From: Nocardioides albertanoniae
GTDB taxonomy: Bacteria; Actinomycetota; Actinomycetes; Propionibacteriales; Nocardioidaceae
Assembly (NCBI RefSeq): GCF_006716315.1
Contig: NZ_VFOV01000001.1
Location: 3,922,501-3,986,500 of the forward strand
DNA: 64,000 bases
Direction of reading: 5' to 3'
Below the pieces are notes generated by a model that did not search any database, was not told the DNA's origin, and saw only the letters and a list, made by a program, of their open reading frames with translations. Positions 25,716 to 33,833 of the stretch are shown here, piece by piece. Position numbers and translations under genes: made by a program. Positions within the stretch are counted from its first letter, which is position 1. Every line of letters starts with the position of its first letter.

Positions 25716-25733
25716 TGAAACACGTTCTACAGT
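25716..25733. promoter_or_regulatory. KstR-type operator overlapping a leaderless -10 box
   Basis: TGAAACACGTTCTA (25716-25729) matches every fixed base of the published KstR consensus TNNAACNNGTTNNA. TACAGT (25728-25733) is a TANNNT -10 ending 6 nt before ATG 25740. Binding here would block the promoter of the oxidoreductase gene and may also affect the divergent DinB gene. Confidence 0.65.
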
Positions 25734-25739
25734 GTCGGC

Positions 25740-26843
25740 ATGTCACAGATCGCCCCGGAGAAGCCGCTCAGAGTCGTCGTCTGGTCCACCGGGACGGTGG
25801 GACGTCATGCGATCGCGGGTGTCGACGCGCATCCAGACCTGGAGCTGGTCGGGGTCTGGACCTCGACGTCGGCGAAGTCCGGGATCGACGCCGGGGAGCT
25901 GGCCGGGCTCGGGCGCACGCTCGGAGTGGCCGCGACGACGTCCCGCGACGAGCTGCTCGCGCTCACCCCGGACTGCGTGGTGCACGCGGCGATGACCGAC
26001 GACCGGGTCTTCGAGTCGATCGAGGACCTGACCGGGCTGATCCGGGACGGGGTCAACGTGGTCTCGTCGGGCCCGGTGATCCTCGTCCACCCGCAGGGCA
26101 CGCTGCCGGACGAGATGATCGCGGGCATCGACGAGGCCGGGCGCGAGGGTGGTGCGTCGCTGCACGTCAACGGCATCGACCCGGGCTTCGCCAACGATGT
26201 GCTCCCGCTGGCGATCACGTCGCTGTCGCAGCGGATCGACCACCTCAAGGTCTCCGAGATCGCCGACTATTCGACCTACTACCAGCCGGTCGTGATGAAG
26301 GACCTCTTCGGTTTCGGCGGCTCCATGGACGACAAGCCGTTCCTGTGGGAGCCCGGCATCCTGAGCACGGCCTGGGGTCCGGTCGTGCGCGTGCTCGCCG
26401 CCGGGCTCGGCGTGACCCTGGACGAGCCGCTCGTGGAGCATGTCGAACGCCGGCCGGCGACGAAGGACACCAAGACCGTGTCGGTCGACATCGCCGAGGG
26501 CACCCAGGGGTCGGTGCGGTTCACCGTCACCGGGACGGTCGACGGCGAGCCCCGGATCACCCTCGAGCACGTGACCCGCACCGATGCCGCGTCCGACCCC
26601 GACTGGCCGGTGCCGGCGACCGGCGACGGCTGCTACCGGGTCGAGGTCACCGGCGAACCGTCGATGACCCTCGACTTCAGCCACCACGGCGAGCACGGCG
26701 ACCACAACGTCTCCGGGATGATCGTCACCGCCCAGCGCCTGGTCAACGCGATCCCCGCCGTCGTCGCCGCCTCCCCCGGCCTCCTCTCCCCCCTCGACCT
26801 CCCCCTGATCACCGGCCGCGGCCTCGTCACCGGCACCCCCTGA
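25740..26843 (+). CDS. DapB-N-like NAD(P)H-dependent oxidoreductase
   Basis: A 367-aa Rossmann enzyme related to dihydrodipicolinate reductase N-domains and 2,4-diaminopentanoate dehydrogenase. [15 protein letters not shown] is the dinucleotide loop; [15 protein letters not shown] and [16 protein letters not shown] are family motifs around the active site. In actinobacteria many paralogues lie in lipid or steroid catabolic regulons, and the KstR-like operator in front supports that here. It probably forms a transcript with the SDR gene downstream, although a 21-nt repeat array lies between them. Substrate unknown. Confidence 0.82.
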   Translation: MSQIAPEKPLRVVVWSTGTVGRHAIAGVDAHPDLELVGVWTSTSAKSGIDAGELAGLGRTLGVAATTSRDELLALTPDCVVHAAMTDDRVFESIEDLTGLIRDGVNVVSSGPVILVHPQGTLPDEMIAGIDEAGREGGASLHVNGIDPGFANDVLPLAITSLSQRIDHLKVSEIADYSTYYQPVVMKDLFGFGGSMDDKPFLWEPGILSTAWGPVVRVLAAGLGVTLDEPLVEHVERRPATKDTKTVSVDIAEGTQGSVRFTVTGTVDGEPRITLEHVTRTDAASDPDWPVPATGDGCYRVEVTGEPSMTLDFSHHGEHGDHNVSGMIVTAQRLVNAIPAVVAASPGLLSPLDLPLITGRGLVTGTP

Positions 26844-26863
26844 CCGACCGACACCCCGCTGCC

Positions 26864-27014
26864 GAGAAGTCACGTATGCAGGTCGAGACGTCACTGCGTA
26901 CATCTCGATCTGCAGGAACGACTTCTCGGCCCGCGGGAGTGACTCCTCGGCCTGCGGGAGTGACTCCTCACCCCGCACACGTGACCCCTCGACCTGCAGA
27001 AGTGACTTCTCGAC
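26864..27014. repeat. Head-to-head 21-nt repeat array A
   Basis: One forward copy (26864-26884, GAGAAGTCAC...CTGCAGGTC type) and a partial one are followed by a centre and about four inverted 21-nt copies ending at 27014 (GACTTCTCG type). The array fills almost the whole gap between the DapB-like and SDR genes, ending 16 nt before the SDR start and just ahead of its ribosome site. Confidence 0.85.
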
Positions 27015-27030
27015 ATGTTTGGAGACCCAG

Positions 27031-27834
27031 ATGAATATTCTCGAGCGATTCGACCTGACCGGGCACGTGGCTGTGGTGACCGGGGCGGGGCGCGGGATCG
27101 GGGCGGCTACGGCGGTGGGGCTGGCGGAGGCCGGGGCCGACGTGGTGATCGCCTCGCGCACCGAGAAGCAGCTGCGGGAGGTGGCGGCGCGGGTCGAGGC
27201 GGCGGGGAGGCGGGCGTTGGTGGTGCCCGGTGACCTCGCCGACGTCGAGGTCGCGGCGGGGCTCGCGGAGCAGGCGTACGAGGAGTTCGGGCGGCTCGAC
27301 ATCGTGGTGAACAACGTGGGCGGGACGATCCCGAACACGTTCCTCGACACCGACGAGGGCTACCTCGAAGAGGCCTTCCACTTCAACGTGACCACCGCGC
27401 ACGCGCTCACGCGGGCGGCGGTGCCGTTCATGGTGAAGAGCCCCGACGGGCAGCAGTCGGTGGTGTCGATCAGCTCGATGATGGGACGTACCGCCGGGCG
27501 CGGTTATCTCGCCTACGGCACCGCGAAGGCGGCGCTGGCCCACTGGACGAGGCTGGCCGCGACCGACCTGGCTCCGCGGATCCGGGTGAACGGGATCTTC
27601 GTCGGGTCGGTGATGACCAGCGCCCTCGAGTTCGTCGCGGGCGACGACCGCATGCGCGGCGAGATCGAGCAGAAGACGCCGCTGGGACGCATCGGAGAGG
27701 CCGAGGACATCGCGGCCGCGGCGGTCTACCTGACCTCGCCCGCCGGCCGGTTCGTCACCGGGAAGATGCTCGAGGTCGACGGCGGCACCGAAGCGCCGAC
27801 CCTCGACCTCAAGCTCCCCGACATCGCTCCATGA
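27031..27834 (+). CDS. Short-chain dehydrogenase/reductase
   Basis: Classical SDR, 267 aa. [12 protein letters not shown] binds the nicotinamide cofactor, NNVGG is the structural motif, and the catalytic Ser and Tyr-x-x-x-Lys appear as SISSMMG and [11 protein letters not shown]. The C-terminus [11 protein letters not shown] is typical. I preferred ATG 27031, which has GGAGA upstream, over a TTG at 27019. It resembles hydroxysteroid-type SDRs, and the KstR-type promoter upstream of its neighbour fits steroid or fatty-acid catabolism; substrate not determinable. Confidence 0.9.
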   Translation: MNILERFDLTGHVAVVTGAGRGIGAATAVGLAEAGADVVIASRTEKQLREVAARVEAAGRRALVVPGDLADVEVAAGLAEQAYEEFGRLDIVVNNVGGTIPNTFLDTDEGYLEEAFHFNVTTAHALTRAAVPFMVKSPDGQQSVVSISSMMGRTAGRGYLAYGTAKAALAHWTRLAATDLAPRIRVNGIFVGSVMTSALEFVAGDDRMRGEIEQKTPLGRIGEAEDIAAAAVYLTSPAGRFVTGKMLEVDGGTEAPTLDLKLPDIAP

Positions 27835-27837
27835 TCC

Positions 27838-28878
27838 TCAGACCGTGACGTCCTTGTGCCAGGACTCGGTGATGTAGTCGGTCACCCAGCCCATCGACTT
27901 GTAGAGACCATCGGCGCCGGTCGGGCTGTCGGCGTCGACCTCCAGGCAGACGCGGTCGCGGCCACGCTCGAGCGCGTCGCCGATGACGGCGTGCAGCAGC
28001 CCTTTGGCCACCCCGCGGCCGCGAGCGTGACGGTTGACGCCGATGTATTCGACATAGGTGCCCTCGACGCCGGCGGCGTTGGCAGGCAGCACCGAGGCGA
28101 CCAGCGAACCGGCCGGCACCTGGGCCTCGCCGTCGGGGTCGACCTCGCCGTCGGTGTTGTCGACGTACGCCAACCACCAGTGGTCCCAGCGGTGGCCGGG
28201 CTCCTCGCGCAGCCGCTGCACGAACTCCGGAAAGCTCTCCCGGTAGGAGTTGAAGTGGTCCTGGAAAGACTCCTCCAGCGTGTGGTGGACCGTCTGCAGG
28301 TCGACCGCGACGGGCAGGCCGTTCTCATGGGTCTCGACGGGGTGGATCGTGACGCCGTCGCGAAGAGCAGGCACGTCTTCGCCGGGCACGACCGGACGGC
28401 TCATGTGCAGCCAGGTGCGCTTGTTGGTGAACTGCGCGTCGGCCAGCCACTCCCGCTGCACGGTGTCGTCGGCGAACGGGCTGGCGTCGAGATGGGACTC
28501 GGTGATGCCGCGGAACTCCGCCATGGCCCGCCCCTGCTCCTCGAGCCAGGCGTAGAGCCCGGCCGCGACCTCAGCCGCCTGGTCGATGGTGCGATCGACG
28601 TAGAGGTAGACCAGGGTGCGTCCGGCGGCGCGGTCGTGGGCGATCGCCCAGGCGCGTACGTCACCGGCGGGGTCGACCGCGAGGAGCTGCTGCCGGGTCC
28701 AGGACGCGGCGCCGGCGACCTCGCCCGCGATCACGTCGGAATCGACGTTGTCCGAGCCTTCGAAGGGTGTCTTGTCGGCGGCCCGCAGCCTGAGCAGCGC
28801 GGGCAGATCGTCGAGGTCTGGGACCTTTGTCGTCCAGTCGTCAGGAAGGGCCACGGGCGTCTCGCTCTGGTCGCTCAC
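27838..28878 (-). CDS. GNAT family protein with tandem acetyltransferase domains
   Basis: A 346-aa protein. The C-terminal GNAT domain is clear (VEYIGVNRHARGRGVAKGLLHAVIGDAL, then YKSMGWV), while the N-terminal half has the length and strand pattern of a degenerate GNAT copy, as in mycothiol-synthase-like double-GNAT proteins. It lacks the flanking genes of mycothiol synthesis, so it is not confidently MshD. It starts at GTG 28878; GAGAAT 6 nt upstream may be a leaderless -10. Confidence 0.85.
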   Translation of the reverse strand: MSDQSETPVALPDDWTTKVPDLDDLPALLRLRAADKTPFEGSDNVDSDVIAGEVAGAASWTRQQLLAVDPAGDVRAWAIAHDRAAGRTLVYLYVDRTIDQAAEVAAGLYAWLEEQGRAMAEFRGITESHLDASPFADDTVQREWLADAQFTNKRTWLHMSRPVVPGEDVPALRDGVTIHPVETHENGLPVAVDLQTVHHTLEESFQDHFNSYRESFPEFVQRLREEPGHRWDHWWLAYVDNTDGEVDPDGEAQVPAGSLVASVLPANAAGVEGTYVEYIGVNRHARGRGVAKGLLHAVIGDALERGRDRVCLEVDADSPTGADGLYKSMGWVTDYITESWHKDVTV

Positions 28879-28897
28879 ACCCCTATTCTCCCAAACC

Positions 28898-29524
28898 TTA
28901 GGGTGAGTCGACCCACTGGTCCTCGCCGGGAACCAGCACAGACGCTCCCGCGGTGAGCTCGGCGAGGAGCGACTCGAGGCGTTCCTCCTCCGCCGGCGGG
29001 GCCCCGATCCGCAGCGTCACGGCAGCGCCGTAGCTGGTCTCCAGGACGGTCACACCGCTGGCGCGCAGGTCGGTCTCGAGGCGTCCGGCGGTGTCGTGGG
29101 CGACCTCGATCCGATACTCCCTGACCAGCTCGCGACGCAGGGTGCCGACCTCGTCGAGGGCGCTGCGTACGGCGTCGGAGTAAGCCCTGACCAGACCGCC
29201 GGCGCCGAGCAGGGTGCCGCCGAACCAGCGGGTCACCACGGCCACCGTGTCGGAGACCTCGGCGCCGCGCAGCACCTCGAGCATCGGCGCGCCGGCGGTG
29301 CCGGCCGGCTCGCCGTCGTCGTTGGAGCGCTCGACCGGCTGCGGCGGCCGACCGATCCGGAAGGCGGAGCAGGTGTGCCGGGCGTCCCAGTGCTCCTTGC
29401 GCAGCCGCTCGACGACCGCGCGCGCCTCCGCCTCGTCGGCGACACGCACCAGCGTGCACAGGAACCGCGACCGCTTCACCTCGATCTCGGCGTCGCCGTC
29501 GCGGGCGATGGTCAGATAGTGCAT
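28898..29524 (-). CDS. YigZ/IMPACT family protein
   Basis: A 208-aa protein with the UPF0029 N-terminal domain (KRSRFLCTLVRV, DARHTCSAFRIG, DDGEPAGTAGAPML, VTRWFGGTLLGAGGLVRAY) and a C-terminal DUF1949 ferredoxin-like domain from about residue 130. Homologues bind translation factors or nucleic acid; the bacterial function is not established. GGAGG stands 6 nt before ATG 29524. It lies 16 nt downstream of the TauE gene in the same direction. Confidence 0.93.
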   Translation of the reverse strand: MHYLTIARDGDAEIEVKRSRFLCTLVRVADEAEARAVVERLRKEHWDARHTCSAFRIGRPPQPVERSNDDGEPAGTAGAPMLEVLRGAEVSDTVAVVTRWFGGTLLGAGGLVRAYSDAVRSALDEVGTLRRELVREYRIEVAHDTAGRLETDLRASGVTVLETSYGAAVTLRIGAPPAEEERLESLLAELTAGASVLVPGEDQWVDSP

Positions 29525-29540
29525 GTCACCTCCCGGGCCA

Positions 29541-30320
29541 TCACCAGACTCCCAGCACGCTGCCGCCGATGCGAACGATGAACCCGGCGACCACGACGAT
29601 GAAGAAGACGCGTACGAACCCGGCTCCCTTCGCCACCGCGGTGCGCGCCCCGAGGTAGCCACCGATCAGGTTGCACACGCCCATCACCAGGCCGGTGCGC
29701 CACATCACCGCACCGAGCGGGACGAAGACGGCCAGCGCGGCGAGGTTGGTGGCCACGTTGGCCATCTTCGCCTTCGCGCTCGCCTCCAGGAACGAGTAGC
29801 CGAGCAGGCCGACGAGCCCGATGACCAGGAAGCTCCCGGTGCCGGGACCGAGGGCGCCGTCGTAGAACCCGACCCCGAGCCCGACCGCCATCGCGCCGAT
29901 CACGTGCCGGTGGTCGTTGAACTTCAGAGCGGTCTGCTCGCCGAGCGACGGCTTGAAGACGACCCACGCCCCCACTAGGACCAGCGCGACCAGCACGATG
30001 GGTTCGAAGACCGACGAGGGCAGATGCGACGCCACCCCCGCCCCCAGCGCCGAGCCGACGAACGCGAGGATCATCAGCGGGATGAACGTCTTCGGGTCGG
30101 GACCGACGCGGCGATAGTAGGTCGCCGCGCTGATCGAGGTGCCGAAGACCGAGGCCAGCTTGTTGGTCGCGAGCACCTGCACGGGCGCGGCGCCGGGCAG
30201 GAAGAGCATCAGCGCCGGCAGCTGGATCAGCCCGCCTCCACCGACCACCGCATCGACATACCCTGCGGCCAGGGCCGCCACCGCGAGCAGGGCGAGTACG
30301 TTCAGGGACACCTCTGGCAC
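29541..30320 (-). CDS. TauE/SafE-type membrane transporter
   Basis: A 259-aa protein with about eight hydrophobic helices of the sulfite exporter TauE/SafE family. GYVDAVVGGGGLIQLPALM and the second-half repeat GFYDGALGPGTGSFLVIGLVGLLG are the paired signature motifs of this family, which moves sulfite, sulfonates or other organic anions. It starts at GTG 30320 and is probably cotranscribed with the YigZ gene. Confidence 0.92.
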   Translation of the reverse strand: MPEVSLNVLALLAVAALAAGYVDAVVGGGGLIQLPALMLFLPGAAPVQVLATNKLASVFGTSISAATYYRRVGPDPKTFIPLMILAFVGSALGAGVASHLPSSVFEPIVLVALVLVGAWVVFKPSLGEQTALKFNDHRHVIGAMAVGLGVGFYDGALGPGTGSFLVIGLVGLLGYSFLEASAKAKMANVATNLAALAVFVPLGAVMWRTGLVMGVCNLIGGYLGARTAVAKGAGFVRVFFIVVVAGFIVRIGGSVLGVW

Positions 30321-30361
30321 TGGCGCACCTTAACCTTCGGCCCGGCCCGAGCCGGAATCGA

Positions 30362-30396
30362 TTTTCTCAGCCCGCGAGAAACCCCACGGCGGGGTT
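30362..30396 (-). terminator. Possible terminator after the VWA gene
   Basis: AACCCC/GGGGTT (30380-30385 and 30391-30396) pair across a 5-nt loop, and a second pair TTTCTC/GAGAAA lies just beyond on the minus-strand downstream side. The first overlaps the VWA stop codon. Suggestive only. Confidence 0.35.
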
Positions 30397-32411
30397 CAGC
30401 CGGCCCACCAGCCGCGGCCGCCGAACGCGTCCGGGTAGTCCCCGTAGCTGTTCGACGTACGCCGCGCCGTCCTGTCACCCAGATAGGAGCCGACCACCGC
30501 GGCGCCGAGATCGTCGAGCTCGGGCGCGACGACACGACCTTCGACCCGACGGGCCATGGAGTCGATGAAGCGGGCCAGACCGGGGTCGTCGCCGAGACGG
30601 AAGAAGGTGGTCTGCGCGCCGAGCCGGCGCGAGCTCTCCAGCTCCTCGACCGACTTCGCGATGGTCACCGGGTGGGGCGGGTAGGAGAACCAGACCTCGC
30701 CACCCTGCTCCAGATGCGCGGTCGGCTCGCCGTCGGTGACGATCAGGAGCACCGGCTGGGCGCCCGGGTGCTTGCGAAAGTGCCGGTTGGCCAGCAGCAG
30801 GGCGTGATGCAGGTTGGTGCCCTTGTCCCAGATCGCGTCGAGAGCGGTCAGCTTCTCGATCTCCATCGTCTGTGCGTAGCGGCCGAACGAGATCAGCTGC
30901 AGGTCGTCGTTGCGGAAGCGGCTCTTGATCAGGGTGTGCAGCGCGAGCGCGGTGCGCTTCATCGGCACCCAGCGACCGTCCATCGCCATCGAGAAGCTGG
31001 TGTCGACCAGGAGCGCGACCGCGGCCTGCGTACGCGCCTCGGTCTCCTGCACCTCGATGTCGTCGACGCTCAGCCGGACCCCGGGCCCCTTCCGCCCCTC
31101 GCCGACCTCGCGGATGACGGCGTTCGTGATCGTGCGAGGTACGTCCCAGGGTTCCGTGTCGCCGAAGGCCCATGGCCGCGAGGAGCCGGAGAGGTCGCCC
31201 GCAGCGCCGGCGCGCTGCAGGTCGCGCTCGCCCTGTCGTCCGGAGAGCCGCTGGGCGACGTCGCGGAGGAGGGCCTTGCCGAGCTGGCGCATCGCCTTCG
31301 GGGTCAGCCGGAGGTCGCCGTCGGAGCCCCGCTCGAGCTGTCCGGAGTCGCGCAGCGCCTGCTCGAGCTGCTGCAGCGTACGTGCGTCGACGGCGGCCTC
31401 GTCGCCGAGCTGGCGCGAGAGCGCGTCGAGGTCGATGTCGTCGAGCCGCGAGCCTGCGTAGGACTGCTGGAGCTGCTCGGAGAGCCGGTCGAGCTCGGCG
31501 ACGTCCTGCAGCACGCCGGTGCCGTCGCCGAGGCCGAGCCCCTCACCGCCGCCGAACTCCTCGGCGCCGTACCAGTCCTCGCCGGGCCGCGCCGTCTGCA
31601 GGTTGGCGTCGAGCTGGGCCATCTGCTCCATCAGCGCCGGCGACCCGAAGGCCTGCTCGGAGAGCTCCATGAGCTCACGGCGCTGCTCGGCCGACATCGA
31701 GTTGAACATCCGCTGGGCGGCCGCCGAGCGCTGCGCGAGAGTGTCGAGCAGCTCGTCGATGTTCTGCGGGTTCTCCGGGAAGTTCTGGCCGTGCTTGGCC
31801 ATGAACTCCTCGAAGTCCTCCGGGGTGTCTTCACCGCGGTTGTGCTTGTCGAGCAGGGCGTTGAGGTCGCGGAGCATCTCGGCGATCGCCTCGCGGTCGG
31901 CGTCGTCGGCGCCCTCGAGCGCCTGCTTCATCCCCTTGAACCGCTGGTCGAGGAGCTCACGGCCGAGCAGGTCCTTGATCTTCTCGTAGGCCTCCCGCGC
32001 GTCGCGCGAGGCCCAGTCGTAGGAGGAGAGCTCGCTGACCGCGGCCGCCGTGGTGGGCGAGAGGTTGTCGATCTGCATCTCGCGGAACGCGCGGTCGCCG
32101 TCGTCCATCGTGACGTCGCGGGCCAGCTGCTTGCGCTCCTCGAGCACCGCCTTGTCGAGCAGCTCGCGCACCTGCTCGAGCGTGCCGTCGAGGTTGTGCC
32201 GTTGGAGCAGGTCACGACGCCTCTCGGCGACCTGTCGGGCGATGTCGTCGAGACCGCGCTGGTCCTGCCCGCCGCGCCGCAGGAACTCCCGCATCGCCCG
32301 CTCGGGCGAGTAGCCGGCCATGACGTCCTCGCCGATCGCGTCGAGCGCCTCGGCGATGTCGACCGGCGGGGCGAGCGGGTCGCCCCCGTCGTACTTCTTG
32401 TAGCGGCTCAT
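30396..32411 (-). CDS. Large VWA-domain protein (MoxR partner)
   Basis: A 671-aa protein. Residues 1-440 are charged and helical, with EFLRRGGQDQRGLDDIARQV and a predicted coiled region. From about residue 465 there is a von Willebrand A domain with a MIDAS metal site (Asp470 in LLVDTSFSMAMDG, then TNLHHA and IVTDGEPT). VWA proteins of this type work with the MoxR AAA+ ATPase encoded 18 nt upstream, as chaperone or metal-insertion pairs related to Mg-chelatase D/I subunits. The client is unknown. It is the last gene of the SARP-MoxR-VWA operon. Confidence 0.9.
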   Translation of the reverse strand: MSRYKKYDGGDPLAPPVDIAEALDAIGEDVMAGYSPERAMREFLRRGGQDQRGLDDIARQVAERRRDLLQRHNLDGTLEQVRELLDKAVLEERKQLARDVTMDDGDRAFREMQIDNLSPTTAAAVSELSSYDWASRDAREAYEKIKDLLGRELLDQRFKGMKQALEGADDADREAIAEMLRDLNALLDKHNRGEDTPEDFEEFMAKHGQNFPENPQNIDELLDTLAQRSAAAQRMFNSMSAEQRRELMELSEQAFGSPALMEQMAQLDANLQTARPGEDWYGAEEFGGGEGLGLGDGTGVLQDVAELDRLSEQLQQSYAGSRLDDIDLDALSRQLGDEAAVDARTLQQLEQALRDSGQLERGSDGDLRLTPKAMRQLGKALLRDVAQRLSGRQGERDLQRAGAAGDLSGSSRPWAFGDTEPWDVPRTITNAVIREVGEGRKGPGVRLSVDDIEVQETEARTQAAVALLVDTSFSMAMDGRWVPMKRTALALHTLIKSRFRNDDLQLISFGRYAQTMEIEKLTALDAIWDKGTNLHHALLLANRHFRKHPGAQPVLLIVTDGEPTAHLEQGGEVWFSYPPHPVTIAKSVEELESSRRLGAQTTFFRLGDDPGLARFIDSMARRVEGRVVAPELDDLGAAVVGSYLGDRTARRTSNSYGDYPDAFGGRGWWAG

Positions 32412-32429
32412 GCCGTGCCGCCTGACTGA

Positions 32430-33833
32430 TCAGCCATAGATCGTCTCGTCACCGTCGGTGTCCTTGCCGATCTTTCGCGCGAGGAAGAGGCCTTCGAGGG
32501 CGAGCTCGATGGCGCTGGCCCGCTGGCCGTCGTTCGCGGGGCCGCCGGTGGCCTCGTAGACGCGGTCGCCGATCTGGTCGTAGAGGTCGGACTCGCCCAG
32601 CACCGGGAGGCCCTCGAGGAACGACCGGGCGGAGATCTTGGTGCCGGTGGTGACCATGCGGCCGTCTTCGATGGCCTCGACGAGGAGCGCGAAGTTGAGC
32701 CCGCGGAACCGCGTGCGCACCGTCTCGGCCACGGCCGTACGCAGCAGGTGGGTGAGGATGTCGGCCTCGCGGCCCTCCTCCCCCGACTCGAACTCGATCT
32801 TGCCGCCGAGCACCTCGACCGCTGTCTCCAGGTCGACCAGCCGCGCGACCGCGTCGGCCTCGCCCTGCACGGTGGCCCGGTGGAGCGCGGCAGCGGCGAC
32901 GGTCTCGGCCCCGGCGATCGAGAATCGCGCCGAGACGCCGGAGCGCTGGTCGACCGAGGAGGAGCCGCGCAGGTGGCGGGTGAAGACGGCGAGCACCTCG
33001 AGGAGGTGGTCCGGCACGTCGGCGACCAAGGAGGCCTCCTGCCGGATCACCGCCAGCTCGGCGGCGAGCTCACGCGGATAGTGGGTGCGGATCTCGGCGC
33101 CGAAGCGGTCCTTGAGCGGGGTGATGATGCGGCCGCGGTTGGTGTAGTCCTCCGGGTTGGCCGAGGCCACCACGAGCAGGTCGAGCGGCAGCCGCAGGAC
33201 GTAGCCGCGGATCTGGATGTCGCGCTCCTCCATGACGTTGAGCATCGCGACCTGGATGCGCTCGGCGAGGTCGGGCAGCTCGTTGATCGCCACGATCCCG
33301 CGGTGGGAGCGCGGGATCAGGCCGAAGTGGATCGTCTCCGGGTCACCCAGCGAGCGCCCCTCGGCGACCTTCATCGGGTCGACGTCACCGATCAGGTCGG
33401 CGACGCTCGTGTCGGGTGTGGCCAGCTTCTCCGCGTAGCGCTCGGAGCGGTGCTTCCAGGCGACCGGCAGCGTGTCGCCCTGCTCCGCGGCGGCGCGTTG
33501 CGACGCCACCGATACCGGCTCGTAGGGGTGCTCGCCCAGCTCGGAGCCCTCGATGACCGGGGTCCACTCGTCGAGCATCTCCGCCAACGTACGCAGCAGC
33601 CTGGTCTTGCCCTGACCGCGCTCGCCCAGCAGCACGACGTCGTGCCCGGCGATGAGGGCGCGCTCGAGCTGCGGGATGACGGTGTCCTCCAGCCCGTGCA
33701 GCCCGGGCCACGGGTCTTCGCCGGCAGCCAGCTTCGCCAGCAGGTTGTCGCGGATCTCCTCGCGGAGCGACTTGAACACATGGCCACTCGCGCGAAGCTC
33801 GCCGAGGGTGCTGATCGTGGGTGCGGCAGTCAC
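32430..33833 (-). CDS. MoxR-family AAA+ ATPase
   Basis: A 467-aa ATPase. The Walker A is VVLLGERGQGKT (residues 66-77), Walker B GIVAINELPDL and sensor 1 VVASANPEDYTNRGRI; the latter resembles Mg-chelatase I-type and sigma54-activator-like loops. A helical lid and a C-terminal domain to residue 467 follow. GTG 33833 overlaps the stop of the SARP gene by 4 nt (GTGA), and the VWA gene begins 18 nt after its stop. The pair probably remodels a protein complex under control of the SARP regulator. Confidence 0.92.
   Translation of the reverse strand: MTAAPTISTLGELRASGHVFKSLREEIRDNLLAKLAAGEDPWPGLHGLEDTVIPQLERALIAGHDVVLLGERGQGKTRLLRTLAEMLDEWTPVIEGSELGEHPYEPVSVASQRAAAEQGDTLPVAWKHRSERYAEKLATPDTSVADLIGDVDPMKVAEGRSLGDPETIHFGLIPRSHRGIVAINELPDLAERIQVAMLNVMEERDIQIRGYVLRLPLDLLVVASANPEDYTNRGRIITPLKDRFGAEIRTHYPRELAAELAVIRQEASLVADVPDHLLEVLAVFTRHLRGSSSVDQRSGVSARFSIAGAETVAAAALHRATVQGEADAVARLVDLETAVEVLGGKIEFESGEEGREADILTHLLRTAVAETVRTRFRGLNFALLVEAIEDGRMVTTGTKISARSFLEGLPVLGESDLYDQIGDRVYEATGGPANDGQRASAIELALEGLFLARKIGKDTDGDETIYG

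Noticed and set aside
26864..27014. Insertion sequence or transposon end
   Set aside because: No transposase frame, target duplication or terminal inverted repeats beyond the 21-nt units are visible.
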